From Bacillus thuringiensis (GTDB lineage Bacteria; Bacillota; Bacilli; Bacillales; Bacillaceae_G), in assembly GCF_014932895.1 (NCBI RefSeq), contig NZ_JACYOF010000012.1, positions 62,262-126,261 of the forward strand: a stretch of DNA of 64,000 nt, read 5' to 3'. The notes under the pieces are model-generated. The model made no database searches and was not told the DNA's origin. It was given only the letters and a program-made list of their open reading frames with translations. The position numbers and the translations under genes are program-made. Positions 43,518 to 56,129 of this stretch are shown here, piece by piece (position 1 is the first letter of the stretch; each line of letters starts with the position of its first letter).

Positions 43518-44183
43518 TTATGATCTGCGTAAAAAGACTTTCGCAAAGTAGTTCCCTAAATTTTGAGCTAACTGTACGAGAATAATAAGTAAAACAACCG
43601 TTACGAACATAACTGATGTATCAAAGCGTTGATAACCATATGTCATTGCTAAATCACCAAGACCTCCACCACCGACAAGTCCTGCGACTGCAGAGAATTC
43701 AATTAAACCAACTGTCATAAACGTAACTCCCAAAATCAATGGCGCTAACGCTTCAGGCACGAGAATTTCAAAAACAATTCTAAGTGGTGAAGCCCCCATT
43801 GCTTGTGCAGCTTCGATTACACCTTTCGGAACAGAAACAAGGTTTGTTTCAACCATCCTAGCAATACCAATCGAAGCAACTAACGTCATTGGAAAGATTG
43901 CTGCTGCCGTTCCGATTGTAGTTCCAATAACACTTCTTGTTATCGGACTTAAAGCTACTAAAAAGATAATGAACGGAATCGGACGAATTGTATTAATAAT
44001 GATATTAAGAATAGAAAAGACCCATTTATTTTCTAAAAAGTTTCCTTTTCTTGTTACATATAAAAGTAAACCTAGGGGTATACCGAGAATTGTAGCAAAT
44101 ATAAGGGTTACAATTACCATTAAGAAGGTATCCCCCGTCGCATCTAATATGCGAGGCCAAAATATACTCCAATCAACTCGCAT
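43518..44183 (-). CDS. metI: Methionine ABC transporter permease, 221 aa
   Basis: Five-helix permease with the EAA-type loop IEAAQAMGASPLRIVFEILVPEAL that contacts MetN. Other landmarks are DATGDTFLMVIVTLIFATIL, NTIRPIPFIIFLVAL and VGGGGLGDLAMTYGYQRFD, the MetI signature near the end. It overlaps metN by 11 nt, so the two are coupled. Standard length. Confidence 0.94.
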   Translation of the reverse strand: MRVDWSIFWPRILDATGDTFLMVIVTLIFATILGIPLGLLLYVTRKGNFLENKWVFSILNIIINTIRPIPFIIFLVALSPITRSVIGTTIGTAAAIFPMTLVASIGIARMVETNLVSVPKGVIEAAQAMGASPLRIVFEILVPEALAPLILGVTFMTVGLIEFSAVAGLVGGGGLGDLAMTYGYQRFDTSVMFVTVVLLIILVQLAQNLGNYFAKVFLRRS

Positions 44184-45192
44184 GAGCTTCTACCTCCTTC
44201 AGCTGCACTTGCAGTCTTAGATGTTGTAGTGCCTTTTGAATTTCTCCTTGTTCACCTTGTAGTTCTACAAGAAGGTTTCCAAATAAAACATTTTGGAGTT
44301 CAATAATATTCCCGTACAGTACATTTACATCGACATTATAGTTTTTCGCAATATATGATAGTACAGGCTGCCCTGTTTCTTCCCCAGTAAAAGTTAAGCG
44401 ATAAATTTGACCTCCGTTTTGAATTTTCGCTAGTACACTTTCTGGTAAGTGATCATTAATAACAGAGCGTACAAAATTTTGAGTCGTTTTTGTTTTTGGT
44501 TGTGTGAAAACGTCAAACAGTTTTCCTTCTTCAATTACTTTTCCTTTTTCCATAACGGCTACGCGGCGACAGATTTCTTTCACAACGTGCATTTCATGTG
44601 TAATAAGTAAAATCGTTAAATTGTATTCTCGATTTACTTTCTTTAATAGGTTCAAAATTTCTGTCGTTGTTTCCGGATCTAAAGCTGATGTTGCCTCATC
44701 GCATATGAGAATATCCGGTGATGTGGCAAGTGCCCTGGCAATTCCAACACGTTGCTTTTGACCACCTGATAGCTGCTCTGGATAATAGTTTGCTTTATCT
44801 TCTAAACCAACAAATTTTAGTAGTTCATTCACTCTTTCTTTTATTTCGTTCTTTGGCAATTTTGCTAACTTTAATGGATAAGCAATGTTCCCAAATACTG
44901 TTCTTGAATTAAATAGATTAAAACTTTGAAAAATCATTCCAATCCTTTGTCTTAGCTTCCGTAACTCTTTCGTCGGTAATGATGTAATATCTTTATCATC
45001 TATTGAAATCGTTCCTGCAGTAGGTCTTTCTAACATATTTACTAGACGTAATAACGTACTCTTTCCAGCACCACTAAATCCGATAATGCCAAAAATTTCC
45101 CCCTTTTCAACTGACAACGTTACATCCTCCACAGCATGAACTGATTGTCCGCCTGATTCATATACTTTACTTACATTGTTAAAAAAAATCAT
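44173..45192 (-). CDS. metN: Methionine ABC transporter ATP-binding protein, 339 aa
   Basis: ABC ATPase with Walker A GFSGAGKST, Q-loop IFQSFNLF, signature LSGGQKQRVGIARALA, Walker B ILICDEATSALDP and the H-loop THEMHVV. After about residue 260 there is the C-terminal ACT-like regulatory domain (IYRLTFTGEETGQPVLSYIA) that senses methionine and slows the transporter. GGAGGGAAG precedes the ATG. First gene of the operon, preceded by a SAM riboswitch. Confidence 0.95.
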   Translation of the reverse strand: MIFFNNVSKVYESGGQSVHAVEDVTLSVEKGEIFGIIGFSGAGKSTLLRLVNMLERPTAGTISIDDKDITSLPTKELRKLRQRIGMIFQSFNLFNSRTVFGNIAYPLKLAKLPKNEIKERVNELLKFVGLEDKANYYPEQLSGGQKQRVGIARALATSPDILICDEATSALDPETTTEILNLLKKVNREYNLTILLITHEMHVVKEICRRVAVMEKGKVIEEGKLFDVFTQPKTKTTQNFVRSVINDHLPESVLAKIQNGGQIYRLTFTGEETGQPVLSYIAKNYNVDVNVLYGNIIELQNVLFGNLLVELQGEQGEIQKALQHLRLQVQLKEVEAHAS

Positions 45193-45250
45193 TTTCTTCC
45201 CTCCTATATGCTGTAAAAACTTAAAGTGAAGCTTTCGAGGTAAAATAAAA

Positions 45251-45426
45251 AGTGCTCTCCTTCTTATCAGTAATAAAAGATAAGAAGGAGAGCACTAATA
45301 TGTACTCGTTCACATCTTCTTATCTTCCAAGCCATTTTAGGCTTGCTGGAATTAGCACGGTATTAAAAAACCCGTTGCTGAGGTATCGTAGGGCCAGTCC
45401 CTCCACCTCTCTGGATAAGAGTGTAT
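45251..45426 (-). ncRNA. SAM riboswitch (S-box) with terminator, upstream of metNIQ
   Basis: On the minus strand the aptamer (about 45426-45311) shows the S-box core blocks GAGGTGGAGGGACTGGCCC, then GATACCTCAGCAAC, CCGTGCTAATTCCAGCA and the closing P1 strand GGAAGATAAGAAG. The terminator (45251-45268 with 45279-45296, 18-bp perfect stem) follows. The P1 strand can pair with the terminator arm instead, the standard SAM-off switch: high SAM stops metNIQ expression. Confidence 0.95.
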
Positions 45427-45454
45427 CGATATAGTTGTCATTTAATTAATTCTC

Positions 45455-45483
45455 ATTATAGAACTCAGAATAATAAGAGTCAA
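45455..45483 (-). promoter_or_regulatory. Sigma-A promoter of the metNIQ leader
   Basis: Minus strand TTGACT (45478-45483), 17-base spacer, TATAAT (45455-45460), placing the start near 45448, about 25 bases before the riboswitch core. Confidence 0.7.
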
Positions 45484-45662
45484 TACATTTTTTAGAAAAA
45501 TTTTAATCATTCACCTATTCGAATTTTCTAATCAGAAATCACAATACAATAGCGATTTTTATAGTTATGTAAAATTCTTATCACTCATACTTTTATAAAG
45601 GGAAATCCCCTCTATTCATTGAATAACATAATTTGAATATGAAATCGGAGGAAGATAAATAT

Positions 45663-46226
45663 ATGAAAACAGCTCTTTTGCTCGTCGATATTCAAAATGA
45701 TTATTTTCCAAGTGGAAAGATGGCATTACGTAATCCAGTAGAGGCAAGCGAATATGCTATTCAACTACTGCAACATTTTAGAATAAGAAACGAACCTATT
45801 TTTCATATCCAACATGTAGCCATACAAGATGATGCTACTTTTTTCCTACCAAATACAGAAGGTGTCCATATTCATGAAAATGTCCGTCCACTTAGAGAGG
45901 AAACCGTTATACTCAAACATTATCCAAATAGCTTCCGAGAAACTGATCTTCTAGAGCAATTACAACGTTTAGATATTGAGCACGTCGTTATATGCGGGAT
46001 GATGACTCATATGTGTATTGATGCTACAGTTAGAGCTGCATTTGATTTTGGCTTTCATTGTACCGTTATACACGATGCCTGTGCTACAAAAGATCTTACT
46101 TTTAAAAATGCTACTATACCAGCCGTTTATATTCATAACACAATTTTGGCAAGTTTAAATGGAGTGTATGCAAATGTGCTGAGCACGGAAGAGTTTTTAA
46201 CTACAAAAAAACACTCCCTTCAGTGA
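45663..46226 (+). CDS. Isochorismatase-like cysteine hydrolase, 187 aa
   Basis: Hydrolase of the isochorismatase/nicotinamidase fold. The catalytic triad is Asp9 (LLLVDIQNDYF), Lys85 (VILKHYPNSF) and Cys118 (CGMMTHMCIDATVRAAFDFG), with the cis-peptide before the Cys region. It has the short length of YcaC/YecD-like or nicotinamidase-like members. The substrate is not set by sequence, and no pathway partner is adjacent. ATG 45663 is chosen because GGAGGAAG lies 8 nt upstream; the frame is open for 10 codons before it. Confidence 0.87.
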   Translation: MKTALLLVDIQNDYFPSGKMALRNPVEASEYAIQLLQHFRIRNEPIFHIQHVAIQDDATFFLPNTEGVHIHENVRPLREETVILKHYPNSFRETDLLEQLQRLDIEHVVICGMMTHMCIDATVRAAFDFGFHCTVIHDACATKDLTFKNATIPAVYIHNTILASLNGVYANVLSTEEFLTTKKHSLQ

Positions 46227-46246
46227 GCAAAACCGAAAGGGGTGTT
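46206..46246 (+). terminator. Terminator after the isochorismatase-like gene
   Basis: AAACACTCCCTT pairs with AGGGGTGTTT across an 18-nt loop, starting in the last codons of the gene and ending in a T-rich stretch. Confidence 0.6.
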
Positions 46247-46435
46247 TCTTGTCAAACCATAGATTTTCTTTCAAATTGTATTATACAGGAAATTCTTAAA
46301 ATGAATACTAAAAAATGTGACTAATAAATCAATTTTTCTCGTCATTTTATTTCTATTTACATGTTTATCCCACTATTAATAGGGTTTAGCTCATCCCCTT
46401 CGAATAATAGTAATATATGGGATTCTAATTTTAAA

Positions 46436-46466
46436 AAGAGCTCTTCACATTCTGTGAAGAGCTCTT
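46436..46466 (-). terminator. Terminator of the P5C dehydrogenase gene
   Basis: AAGAGCTCTTCACA and its exact complement flank TTC; on the minus strand a TTTTAAAA tail follows. The stem lies 11 bases beyond the stop. Confidence 0.8.
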
Positions 46467-46476
46467 CTACTATTTC

Positions 46477-48024
46477 TTATAAAGTTTCAGAAGTAGTTTT
46501 TGCTTGCATGTGAAGTGCTAAGTAATCAGGGCCACCAGCTTTAGAGTCTGTACCAGACATGTTAAAGCCACCGAATGGTTGGTAACCTACGATTGCACCA
46601 GTACATCCACGGTTGAAGTATAAGTTACCAACGTGGAAGTCTTCACGTGCTTTTTCAATATGGTCACGGTTGTTAGAAACAACTGCTCCTGTTAAACCGT
46701 ATTCTGTATTGTTTGCAATTGCAAGTGCATGATCAAAGTCTTTTGCTTTACAGAATGCTACTACTGGTCCGAAGATTTCTTCTTTCATTAAGCGAGCATC
46801 TTCTGCAACGTCAGCAACGATTGTTGGTTGGATGAACCAGCCTTTAGAATCGTCTCCTTCGCCACCTGCTAGAATTCTACCTTCTTCTTTACCAATTGCA
46901 ACATAGCTCATTACTTTATCGAATGCAGCTTGGTCATTAACAGGACCCATGTTTGTACCTAATTCAGCTGGGTTAGCAACTGTTAATTCTTTTGTTAATT
47001 CAACAGCACGATTTAATACATGATCGTATACATCTTCATGGATTACTGCACGAGAACATGCAGAACATTTTTGTCCTGAGAATCCGAATGCTGATGCAAC
47101 GATAGATTTAGCTGCTAACTCAAGATCTGCTTCTTTATCAACAACGATTGTATCTTTACCGCCCATTTCAGCGATAACACGTTTTAACCAAATTTGTCCT
47201 GGGTTTACTTTTGCTGCACGCTCATAAATACGGATACCTACATCGCGTGATCCAGTGAAGCTAACGAAACGTGTACGAGGGTGATCTACTAAGTAGTCAC
47301 CAACTTCAGAACCATTACCTGGAACGAAGTTTACTACGCCAGCTGGTAAACCTGCTTCTTCTAATACTTCCATAAATTTCGCTGCTACAACAGGAGTTGT
47401 ACTAGCTGGTTTTAGTAATACTGTGTTACCAGAAACTACAGCAGCTGTTGTCATACCCGCCATAATTGCGAATGGGAAGTTCCAAGGAGAAATGATAACA
47501 CCTACTCCTAATGGAATGTAAGAGAAACGATTATATTCAATTGGACGGCTTTCTACTGGGATACCGTCTTTTAATTTTAACATTTGACGACCATAATATT
47601 CCATAAAGTCGATTGCTTCTGCTGTATCAGCATCTGCCTCATTCCATGGTTTACCTGCTTCTTTTACAAGGATAGCAGAGAACTCATGTTTTCTACGACG
47701 AACGATTGCTGCAGCACGGAATAAAATGTCTGCACGCATTTCTGGTTTTGACTTTCTCCAAGTTTGGAATGTTTCATCCGCTACTTGCATTGCTTTTTCA
47801 GCTAATTCACGGCTTGCTTTTGAAACGCGACCAACAAGTTCCTCTTTATTTGCAGGGTTTACAGAAACAATTTTGTCTTCTGTAGTGATTTTTTCTCCCC
47901 CGATAATTAATGGATAGTCTTGTCCAAGATAAGATTCTACTTTCTTTAAACCTTCTTCAAACGCTAATTTGTTAGCCTCTACTGAAAAATCTGTAAATGG
48001 CTCATGTTTGTATGCTACTACCAT
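46477..48024 (-). CDS. rocA: 1-pyrroline-5-carboxylate (glutamate semialdehyde) dehydrogenase, 515 aa
   Basis: NAD-dependent enzyme that oxidises pyrroline-5-carboxylate to glutamate in proline and arginine breakdown. It has [26 protein letters not shown], the catalytic Glu in [11 protein letters not shown], catalytic Cys in [15 protein letters not shown] near residue 320 and the end [19 protein letters not shown], which separates this group from other aldehyde dehydrogenases. Called rocA or pruA in Bacillus genomes. AGGGGAGG precedes the ATG. It stands alone; proline dehydrogenase is not in the window. Confidence 0.94.
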   Translation of the reverse strand: MVVAYKHEPFTDFSVEANKLAFEEGLKKVESYLGQDYPLIIGGEKITTEDKIVSVNPANKEELVGRVSKASRELAEKAMQVADETFQTWRKSKPEMRADILFRAAAIVRRRKHEFSAILVKEAGKPWNEADADTAEAIDFMEYYGRQMLKLKDGIPVESRPIEYNRFSYIPLGVGVIISPWNFPFAIMAGMTTAAVVSGNTVLLKPASTTPVVAAKFMEVLEEAGLPAGVVNFVPGNGSEVGDYLVDHPRTRFVSFTGSRDVGIRIYERAAKVNPGQIWLKRVIAEMGGKDTIVVDKEADLELAAKSIVASAFGFSGQKCSACSRAVIHEDVYDHVLNRAVELTKELTVANPAELGTNMGPVNDQAAFDKVMSYVAIGKEEGRILAGGEGDDSKGWFIQPTIVADVAEDARLMKEEIFGPVVAFCKAKDFDHALAIANNTEYGLTGAVVSNNRDHIEKAREDFHVGNLYFNRGCTGAIVGYQPFGGFNMSGTDSKAGGPDYLALHMQAKTTSETL

Positions 48025-48155
48025 TTTTTTAGCCTCCCCTTAGAAAAACGTTTACATTTTACAACATTATTCTACACGATAATTTAGATTTATTCAAATA
48101 TTCCTAGACTTATATTTTAAAAATTAATAAATTTTTAAAATATAATAAAAAAAAG

Positions 48156-48179
48156 AGATTCATACATACGTATGAATCT
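48156..48179 (-). terminator. Terminator of the TauE-family gene
   Basis: AGATTCATAC and GTATGAATCT form a perfect stem that includes the stop codon region, followed by TTTTTTTT on the minus strand. Confidence 0.8.
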
Positions 48180-48948
48180 ACAAAATATGAGTATATTCCA
48201 AAACATTTTTCCCAATTAATAAAATAGTAACTAATAAAAATAAAGTCCTTACATATCCAACGCCTTTTCGAACTGCAAACTTCGATCCAAAATAAGCACC
48301 TAAAATCATTGATAATCCCATAATTATACCGTATTCAAAATGAATTACATCTAAAAATAAAAAAGTAATTAAAGATACGATATTACTAACGAAGTTCAAA
48401 AGTTTTCCAGATGCTGCCGCTTGAATAAAATCCAAACCAATTAATAAAAATGCAAAAATTAAAAAGGAGCCTGTTCCTGGACCAAAAAAACCATCATAGA
48501 ATCCTATCATTAAAATAACAAAGAAAAACATTAATGTTTTCCCTCTTGTCATCTTTTTATAGGTAGATACACTTCCCCAATCTTTTTTTGCAATAATATA
48601 AATAGCAATAAAAACCAACATTACAAGCACTAATGGACGCAAAATATCAGGCGGAATAAACTTTACTACTAAGGCACCTGCGACTGCCCCAACAATAGTT
48701 AACGGGATTAACTTTCCTACAATCCGAAAATCGACCTTTCCTGATCGAATAAAATAAATTGCACTCGTGAATGTCCCCATCGTTGCAGCTAATTTATTCG
48801 TTGCGATTGCCGAAGCTGGTGGTAACCCAACGAACATAAGTGCAGGAAGCGAAATTAACCCTCCACCTCCAACAACTGAATCAATGAAAGCCGCTAAAAA
48901 ACCGAATGCAATTAATAAAATAATGACTTGAAAACTTAGTTCTTCCAT
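48178..48948 (-). CDS. TauE/SafE family sulfite exporter-like membrane protein, 256 aa
   Basis: About eight membrane helices in two similar halves. The first half has the signature AFIDSVVGGGGLISLPALMFVGLPPASAIATNKLA and the second IGFYDGFFGPGTGSFLIFAFLLIGLDFIQAAASGKLLN. The repeated G-GGG/G-PG motifs are typical of TauE/SafE (DUF81), which move sulfite, sulfonates or other organic anions outward. The actual ligand is unknown. GGGGAAAAG precedes the ATG. Single-gene unit. Confidence 0.87.
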   Translation of the reverse strand: MEELSFQVIILLIAFGFLAAFIDSVVGGGGLISLPALMFVGLPPASAIATNKLAATMGTFTSAIYFIRSGKVDFRIVGKLIPLTIVGAVAGALVVKFIPPDILRPLVLVMLVFIAIYIIAKKDWGSVSTYKKMTRGKTLMFFFVILMIGFYDGFFGPGTGSFLIFAFLLIGLDFIQAAASGKLLNFVSNIVSLITFLFLDVIHFEYGIIMGLSMILGAYFGSKFAVRKGVGYVRTLFLLVTILLIGKNVLEYTHIL

Positions 48949-49012
48949 GACTTTTCCCCTTACCCCTTTATTTATAACATTTTAAATTATAACAAAATTT
49001 CCCCCAAAAAAA

Positions 49013-49035
49013 AGCTGTTCCAGAAAGGAACAGCT
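49013..49035 (-). terminator. Terminator of camS
   Basis: AGCTGTTCC and GGAACAGCT form a 9-bp stem around a 5-nt loop, followed by TTTTTTTT on the minus strand. Confidence 0.85.
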
Positions 49036-49042
49036 CTCATCT

Positions 49043-50236
49043 TTAATCTAAAATTTTCACAAGCGGTTCATCTTGCTTCGCTTCACGTATAATAATAGCT
49101 TCTGGACGTTCTACAGATTTAATCGTTACTTGTACTTTCATGTAATTCGGGAAGTATTCCGTAACAAGTCCTGCTACATATTGTGTAAAACCAATTATTT
49201 CCGCTTTCCCATTAAACTGGACAGGAATATCAAGCTTCATTTCTTTTAATTCATCGTCTTTATACATACCAGTACCGATGACAGCCGTATAGTCGCCTTG
49301 GAAATAATCGCTTAGTTTCGCTTTAAAGTTTGATACCCTCGCAAGATCTTCACGTTTATTATCTGTTTTCGCTTGTTCAGATGGGAACAAATAATATTTC
49401 TCATTAATTTGTTTCCAATCCTCAACCGTTTCACTACCTTTTTCTACATTAGCATAAGAAACAAAATTTCCTGGCACGAGTGAAGACTTTGGAGATTGGC
49501 GATAAATCGCAAATGTTATCGGAACATTTTTTGTGCTAGCGTCTTTTTGATGCATGACTTTCAAGATTTCTTGTGCCATTTTTTTCCCTTCAGCTAACAT
49601 TTTTTCGTCCTCAATTTTAACCTCACGCGGATAACCATGCTCTTCATTAAAATAATGAACTGAATTCATCGCTAACCCAACTACGATGCCACCACGTTCA
49701 ACATCTTTCTCGCCCTTTTTCACATAATAATCATGCTCTAAAATATTGGAAATATACATTGGATTTTTTTTATTTTTTACTTCTAGCGATCCGGATCCTT
49801 CATCTGCTGGATTTAGCCCTATGTTCGGAAACTTAACCGCACCTTTTTTTAATTCGTTCTCTAGCTCTTTTTGTTCAGCATCTGTACGCTTTCTTTTGAC
49901 AAGCATTTGTACAGTTTGAGTATCTAGAACATTTCCGCCTTTAAAGAAATAATCTTTCGTACTAAATGATTCTTTCGCAATACGCATTAATCCTGTTTCA
50001 AATTCATCTATATCAAGGCGACTATTTAACCCTTGCACAACTAAACCACGTGCAGCTCCTGCGTCAAATGGAACAGTCGTCTTATAATATTCATCCGAAA
50101 TAGAGTACTTCGGGACGATTGCTTGCTCTTTTGCTTTCCCCGATTTCTCAGCCACTTTTTCATCTTTGTCGGCACCTGCGCTACACCCACTTACTAGTAG
50201 GCCAAGGCTTAATACCGCTAATGCTATTTTTTTCAT
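49043..50236 (-). CDS. camS: CamS family sex pheromone-like lipoprotein, 397 aa
   Basis: Lipoprotein with lipobox LLVSGC (Cys19). The mature protein matches the CamS family, whose signal peptide in enterococci is cut to the cAM373 pheromone (established). Recognisable parts are TTVPFDAGAARGLVVQGLNSRLDIDEFETGLMR and YFPNYMKVQVTIKSVERPEA. In Bacillus it follows ligA (yerH position) in the pcrB-pcrA-ligA-camS cluster, as here, 16 nt after ligA. Its role in Bacillus is unknown. The signal peptide here has the sequence VLSLGLLVSG before the Cys. Confidence 0.9.
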   Translation of the reverse strand: MKKIALAVLSLGLLVSGCSAGADKDEKVAEKSGKAKEQAIVPKYSISDEYYKTTVPFDAGAARGLVVQGLNSRLDIDEFETGLMRIAKESFSTKDYFFKGGNVLDTQTVQMLVKRKRTDAEQKELENELKKGAVKFPNIGLNPADEGSGSLEVKNKKNPMYISNILEHDYYVKKGEKDVERGGIVVGLAMNSVHYFNEEHGYPREVKIEDEKMLAEGKKMAQEILKVMHQKDASTKNVPITFAIYRQSPKSSLVPGNFVSYANVEKGSETVEDWKQINEKYYLFPSEQAKTDNKREDLARVSNFKAKLSDYFQGDYTAVIGTGMYKDDELKEMKLDIPVQFNGKAEIIGFTQYVAGLVTEYFPNYMKVQVTIKSVERPEAIIIREAKQDEPLVKILD

Positions 50237-50252
50237 GGTAAGTTTGCACCTC

Positions 50253-52277
<2,025 letters not shown>

Positions 52278-54533
52278 CTATTGTTTCGTCACAGGTGCAA
52301 ATTTTGCTAATAAACGTTTAATACCAATTGGGCTTGGGAATGCAATATCTAATTCTTTTGCATCACCTTCACCTTTTACACTTACAACTGTACCGACTCC
52401 CCATTTCTGATGGGAAGCTTTATCGCCTACTGCCCAGCCAATTTGCTCGCCACCTGTTGTCTTAACAGCCGGTCGTACGAAAGCTGAACGAGAACGTGTC
52501 GTCGTTGTCCCTACCGTTGCGCCTGTTGTTCTTCCTTTTGCACCAAACGAAGTTTCACGCTTCGGCGCTGTTTCATTTAATGATTCCACTAATTCTGTCG
52601 GAATTTCTGTAATAAATCGAGATGCTGCATTCATACTTGTTCTACCAAATAAAGTACGCATTTGCGCATTCGATAAGTATAATTCTTCTTCTGCACGAGT
52701 AATACCTACATAAGCAAGACGACGCTCTTCTTGCATTTCATCTTCTTCCATAAGAGAACGCGTATGCGGGAATATCCCTTCCTCTAAACCAACAATAAAG
52801 ACAACCGGGAACTCTAATCCCTTCGCCGAGTGCATCGTCATTAAAATAACTTCCTCACCAGCAGTTGGATCTTCATCTACACGATCAATATCAGCAACAA
52901 GAGCTAAGTCTGTTAAAAATGCAACAAGGCTCTTATCTTCACTTTGAGATTCGAATGTTTGCGTAACAGATAAAAACTCATCTAAGTTTTCTAAACGGCC
53001 TTCTGCTTCTAAGGAGCGCTCATTTTTCAGCATCTCGCGATAGCCTGTTTTTTCAATAACTTCTTCTACTAATTCTGTAACAGATAAATACTCTTGCATA
53101 TTTACCCAGTTGTGTAATAAACCTGCGAATTCTTTTACTGCCTTTGTTATTTTTGCACTTACACCAACATGCTCAATCTCATCTAATACAGCAGTTAATG
53201 AAATTCCATTTTGTACACCGTAATTAATAATTTTATCAATAGAAGTAGCACCTATTCCACGTTTTGGCATGTTAATAATGCGCGCAAAACTAATCTCATC
53301 ATCTGGATTCCCAATTAAACGTAAGTACGCCAAAATGTCTTTAATCTCTTTACGGTCGTAGAACTTAGTACCGCCGACAATTTTGTAAGGAATATTAGAT
53401 TTCAGGAAAATTTCCTCGACCATACGAGACTGGGCATTCGTACGATATAATACTGCAAAATCAGTATATTTTCGGTTCCCCATTTGAATGTCATCACGAA
53501 TTTTTTTCGCAACAAAATACGCTTCGTCCTTTTCAGTTGCAGCACGATAATACGAAATCTTGCTCCCAACTTGATTGTCCGTCCATAATTTCTTCGGTTT
53601 ACGGTTTGAATTCTTTTCAATTACCGCATTAGCTGCATTCAAAATATTTTGTGATGAACGATAGTTTTGTTCTAACAAAATAACTTGTGCATTCTCATAG
53701 TCTTTTTCGAATGACAAAATGTTAGAAATATCTGCACCACGCCAGCGGTAAATAGACTGATCTGAGTCACCTACAACGCAAAGATTTTTAAAACGCGCTG
53801 CCAAATGCTTAACAAGAAGGTACTGAGCTTTGTTCGTATCTTGATACTCATCAACATGAATATATTGGAACTTACGCTGATAGAACTCTAGTACTTCTGG
53901 AACACGCTCAAATAGCTGAATCGTCGTCATAATTAAATCATCAAAGTCTAATGAGTTATTTTTCAAAAGGCGTTTTTGATATTCTGTATATACATCGCTC
54001 GTTAATTTTTCATATGGATCAGCGATTGTAATTTTTTTTGCATATTTATCTGCAGATAACAGTTCATTTTTCGCATTACTAATACCCGCTAAAATAGAGC
54101 GTGGCTCAAACTTCTTCGGATCAATATTGCGCTCTTTCATAATCTTTTTTACTACAGTTAACTGATCACCTGCATCTAAAATCGTAAAGTTACGATTAAT
54201 CCCAATGCGGTCAATATCACGTCGTAAAATACGTACGCACATAGAGTGGAACGTAGAAATCCAAATATCTTCTGCTTCTGGTCCAACAAGTGTATCAATA
54301 CGTTCGCGCATTTCACGAGCAGCTTTATTTGTAAAGGTAATTGCTAGTACATTCCATGGCGCTACACCTTTTTCACCAAGTAAATACGCAATACGATGTG
54401 TTAGCACACGTGTTTTACCACTACCTGCACCTGCCATTAGTAGAAGTGGTCCATTCGTTGTTTGTACTGCTTTTTGTTGCTGTGGATTTAAACCATTTAA
54501 TAACCTATCTGTCATACTCATATGTGCCTGCAC
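52278..54533 (-). CDS. pcrA: ATP-dependent 3'-5' DNA helicase PcrA (UvrD/Rep family), 751 aa
   Basis: SF1A helicase for repair and rolling-circle replication. Walker A GAGSGKT (residues 35-41), [14 protein letters not shown], motif [11 protein letters not shown], motif [19 protein letters not shown], motif [15 protein letters not shown], motif [15 protein letters not shown] and motif [18 protein letters not shown] are all intact. The C-terminal Tudor-like domain ([20 protein letters not shown]) binds RNA polymerase. It may start at GTG 54533, directly after the pcrB stop, or at ATG 54521 (MSMTDRLL). Confidence 0.97.
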   Translation of the reverse strand: MQAHMSMTDRLLNGLNPQQQKAVQTTNGPLLLMAGAGSGKTRVLTHRIAYLLGEKGVAPWNVLAITFTNKAAREMRERIDTLVGPEAEDIWISTFHSMCVRILRRDIDRIGINRNFTILDAGDQLTVVKKIMKERNIDPKKFEPRSILAGISNAKNELLSADKYAKKITIADPYEKLTSDVYTEYQKRLLKNNSLDFDDLIMTTIQLFERVPEVLEFYQRKFQYIHVDEYQDTNKAQYLLVKHLAARFKNLCVVGDSDQSIYRWRGADISNILSFEKDYENAQVILLEQNYRSSQNILNAANAVIEKNSNRKPKKLWTDNQVGSKISYYRAATEKDEAYFVAKKIRDDIQMGNRKYTDFAVLYRTNAQSRMVEEIFLKSNIPYKIVGGTKFYDRKEIKDILAYLRLIGNPDDEISFARIINMPKRGIGATSIDKIINYGVQNGISLTAVLDEIEHVGVSAKITKAVKEFAGLLHNWVNMQEYLSVTELVEEVIEKTGYREMLKNERSLEAEGRLENLDEFLSVTQTFESQSEDKSLVAFLTDLALVADIDRVDEDPTAGEEVILMTMHSAKGLEFPVVFIVGLEEGIFPHTRSLMEEDEMQEERRLAYVGITRAEEELYLSNAQMRTLFGRTSMNAASRFITEIPTELVESLNETAPKRETSFGAKGRTTGATVGTTTTRSRSAFVRPAVKTTGGEQIGWAVGDKASHQKWGVGTVVSVKGEGDAKELDIAFPSPIGIKRLLAKFAPVTKQ

Positions 54534-55223
54534 CTACTCTCCTCTTACTGCTTTCACTGTTTTTAACGCAGCTTTTATATCATCATAAATAACATTTCCA
54601 ACAACTACTGTATCAGCATACTGTGCCATTTCTTTTGCTTGTTCTGCATTAGAAATACCACCGCCATAATATAGCTTAGCTTGTTTCAATTCTGCTTTTA
54701 CATTTTTAACAAGTTCAATATCTCCATACGTACCGCTATATTCTAAATAGAATATCGGTAAATGTAATAGCTTGTCTGCTAAACGCGCGTATGCAATAAC
54801 ATCATCTTCTGTTAAATCACATTTCGCTTCTGTAAGCTGGGCTACTTTCGCTTCTGGGTTTAAAACACAATACCCTTCCATAAAAATTTCGTCCCAGTCC
54901 ATAATATCCCCAAATTCTTTCAATGCCTCATGATGAACACCCGTTACCCATTCTACTTTTCGGCTATTTAAAACACTTGGTATATAATAAAAATCAAACC
55001 CTGGTGTAATTGCTTCCACATCGGAAACCTCTAACACGCACGGAACTGCATATCTACGAATGCTAACTAGCATGTGTAATACGTTATCAATTGTAACTCC
55101 ATCACTTCCGCCTACAATCACAGCATCCGTTCCAGATTCACAAATCATTTCTAAATGTTCATCGCTTAACTCCTTATTTGGATCAAGTTTAAATACATGT
55201 TTCCATCCGGAAATATCGTACAT
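54534..55223 (-). CDS. pcrB: Heptaprenylglyceryl phosphate synthase PcrB, 229 aa
   Basis: TIM-barrel prenyltransferase that joins heptaprenyl diphosphate to glycerol-1-phosphate, an archaeal-type ether lipid step in Bacillus (established). It has [19 protein letters not shown], the substrate loop [26 protein letters not shown] and the phosphate-binding [20 protein letters not shown]. Full length. First gene of pcrB-pcrA-ligA-camS; its TAG abuts the pcrA start. The 296-base spacer upstream holds its promoter region and a CCAACA/TGTTGG inverted repeat (about 55407-55435). Confidence 0.95.
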   Translation of the reverse strand: MYDISGWKHVFKLDPNKELSDEHLEMICESGTDAVIVGGSDGVTIDNVLHMLVSIRRYAVPCVLEVSDVEAITPGFDFYYIPSVLNSRKVEWVTGVHHEALKEFGDIMDWDEIFMEGYCVLNPEAKVAQLTEAKCDLTEDDVIAYARLADKLLHLPIFYLEYSGTYGDIELVKNVKAELKQAKLYYGGGISNAEQAKEMAQYADTVVVGNVIYDDIKAALKTVKAVRGE

Positions 55224-55519
55224 GAAAACACCCTTCCTTTTTTCTAGTCATATCTATATTTCTGTTCAAAATAACAGTTCATTTTTATCAATTTTTTTAA
55301 AAATCCCTCTTCTATATTTATCCAAATAAGAAGATCTAGTTTTAAACTTCCTTTTATGCATTCTTTCATTATAACAAAAAAAGCTACTTACACACACGCC
55401 CAATCCAACATCTTTTTCAACGTCAAATGTTGGATTACATATCACCAAAATCATACGGGATACTAATAAGAGAAATAGCATTTGCTATTTCAACTTTCAT
55501 AAAAAGGAGTGTTTTTCAA

Positions 55520-55897
55520 ATGAAGCAAAACATCGGTACAATAAACGCTCTAATTCGAATTACACTCGGACTTATCCTCTTCGGTTGTAGTACAGCTAAA
55601 CTCGTACGTAAACCGCGGTGCACTTGGTCTAAAGTTTTACTATGGATTGGTGCCATGAAAATTGCAGAGGGGATTGTTCGTTTCTGTCCTATTGCTGAAG
55701 TATGTAAATTTGGAAAATACATGAGTATGGGTGCATTTAAAATGCCTAGCATGAATTTTGCCGAAAAAGGACATGCTAAAGAAGAAGTGAATCAAACTTC
55801 CAACCATGACAAACCAAAGTCAAATGGAAGTTACGACGCTTCAGACAAAGAGATTGAGTCAGCGATTGAAGAAATAATCCTGGCAAAACCGCTTTGA
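55520..55897 (+). CDS. DUF2892 (YgaP-like) membrane protein, 125 aa
   Basis: The N-terminal half is a DUF2892 module: MKQNIGTINALIRITLGLIL, a break with CSTAKLVRKPRCTWSK, then a second hydrophobic helix (VLLWIGAMKIAEGIVRFCP) and IAEVCKF. The C-terminal half is polar and acidic (KEEVNQTSNHDKPKSNGSYD, IESAIEEI). Four Cys residues lie near the membrane segment. AAAAAGGAG supports ATG 55520; the frame stays open upstream without a binding site. Function unknown; a rhodanese domain, found with DUF2892 in YgaP, is absent. Confidence 0.8.
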   Translation: MKQNIGTINALIRITLGLILFGCSTAKLVRKPRCTWSKVLLWIGAMKIAEGIVRFCPIAEVCKFGKYMSMGAFKMPSMNFAEKGHAKEEVNQTSNHDKPKSNGSYDASDKEIESAIEEIILAKPL

Positions 55898-55925
55898 ATC
55901 ATTTGTCACAATGTAAGATGCTCTC

Positions 55926-55965
55926 AAAGAGACTTAGCTGCTGCAGTGGGCGGCTAAGTCTCTTT
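55926..55965 (+). terminator. Terminator of the DUF2892 gene
   Basis: AAAGAGACTTAGC and its exact complement flank a 14-nt loop; a TTTATTTT tail follows. Confidence 0.85.
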
Positions 55966-56129
55966 ATTTTACCACAAAACAGAACTTATGTTCTTTTTTC
56001 CATAGAAATCTTCACTGCTATTGAATTTTACATAAACAATACCATTAACAATCTTTAGAAAATTAGGTAAAAACCTCTTGCTTCAAATGATATAAAAGTG
56101 ATATCATTTTTATATCAGGAGGCGATCAT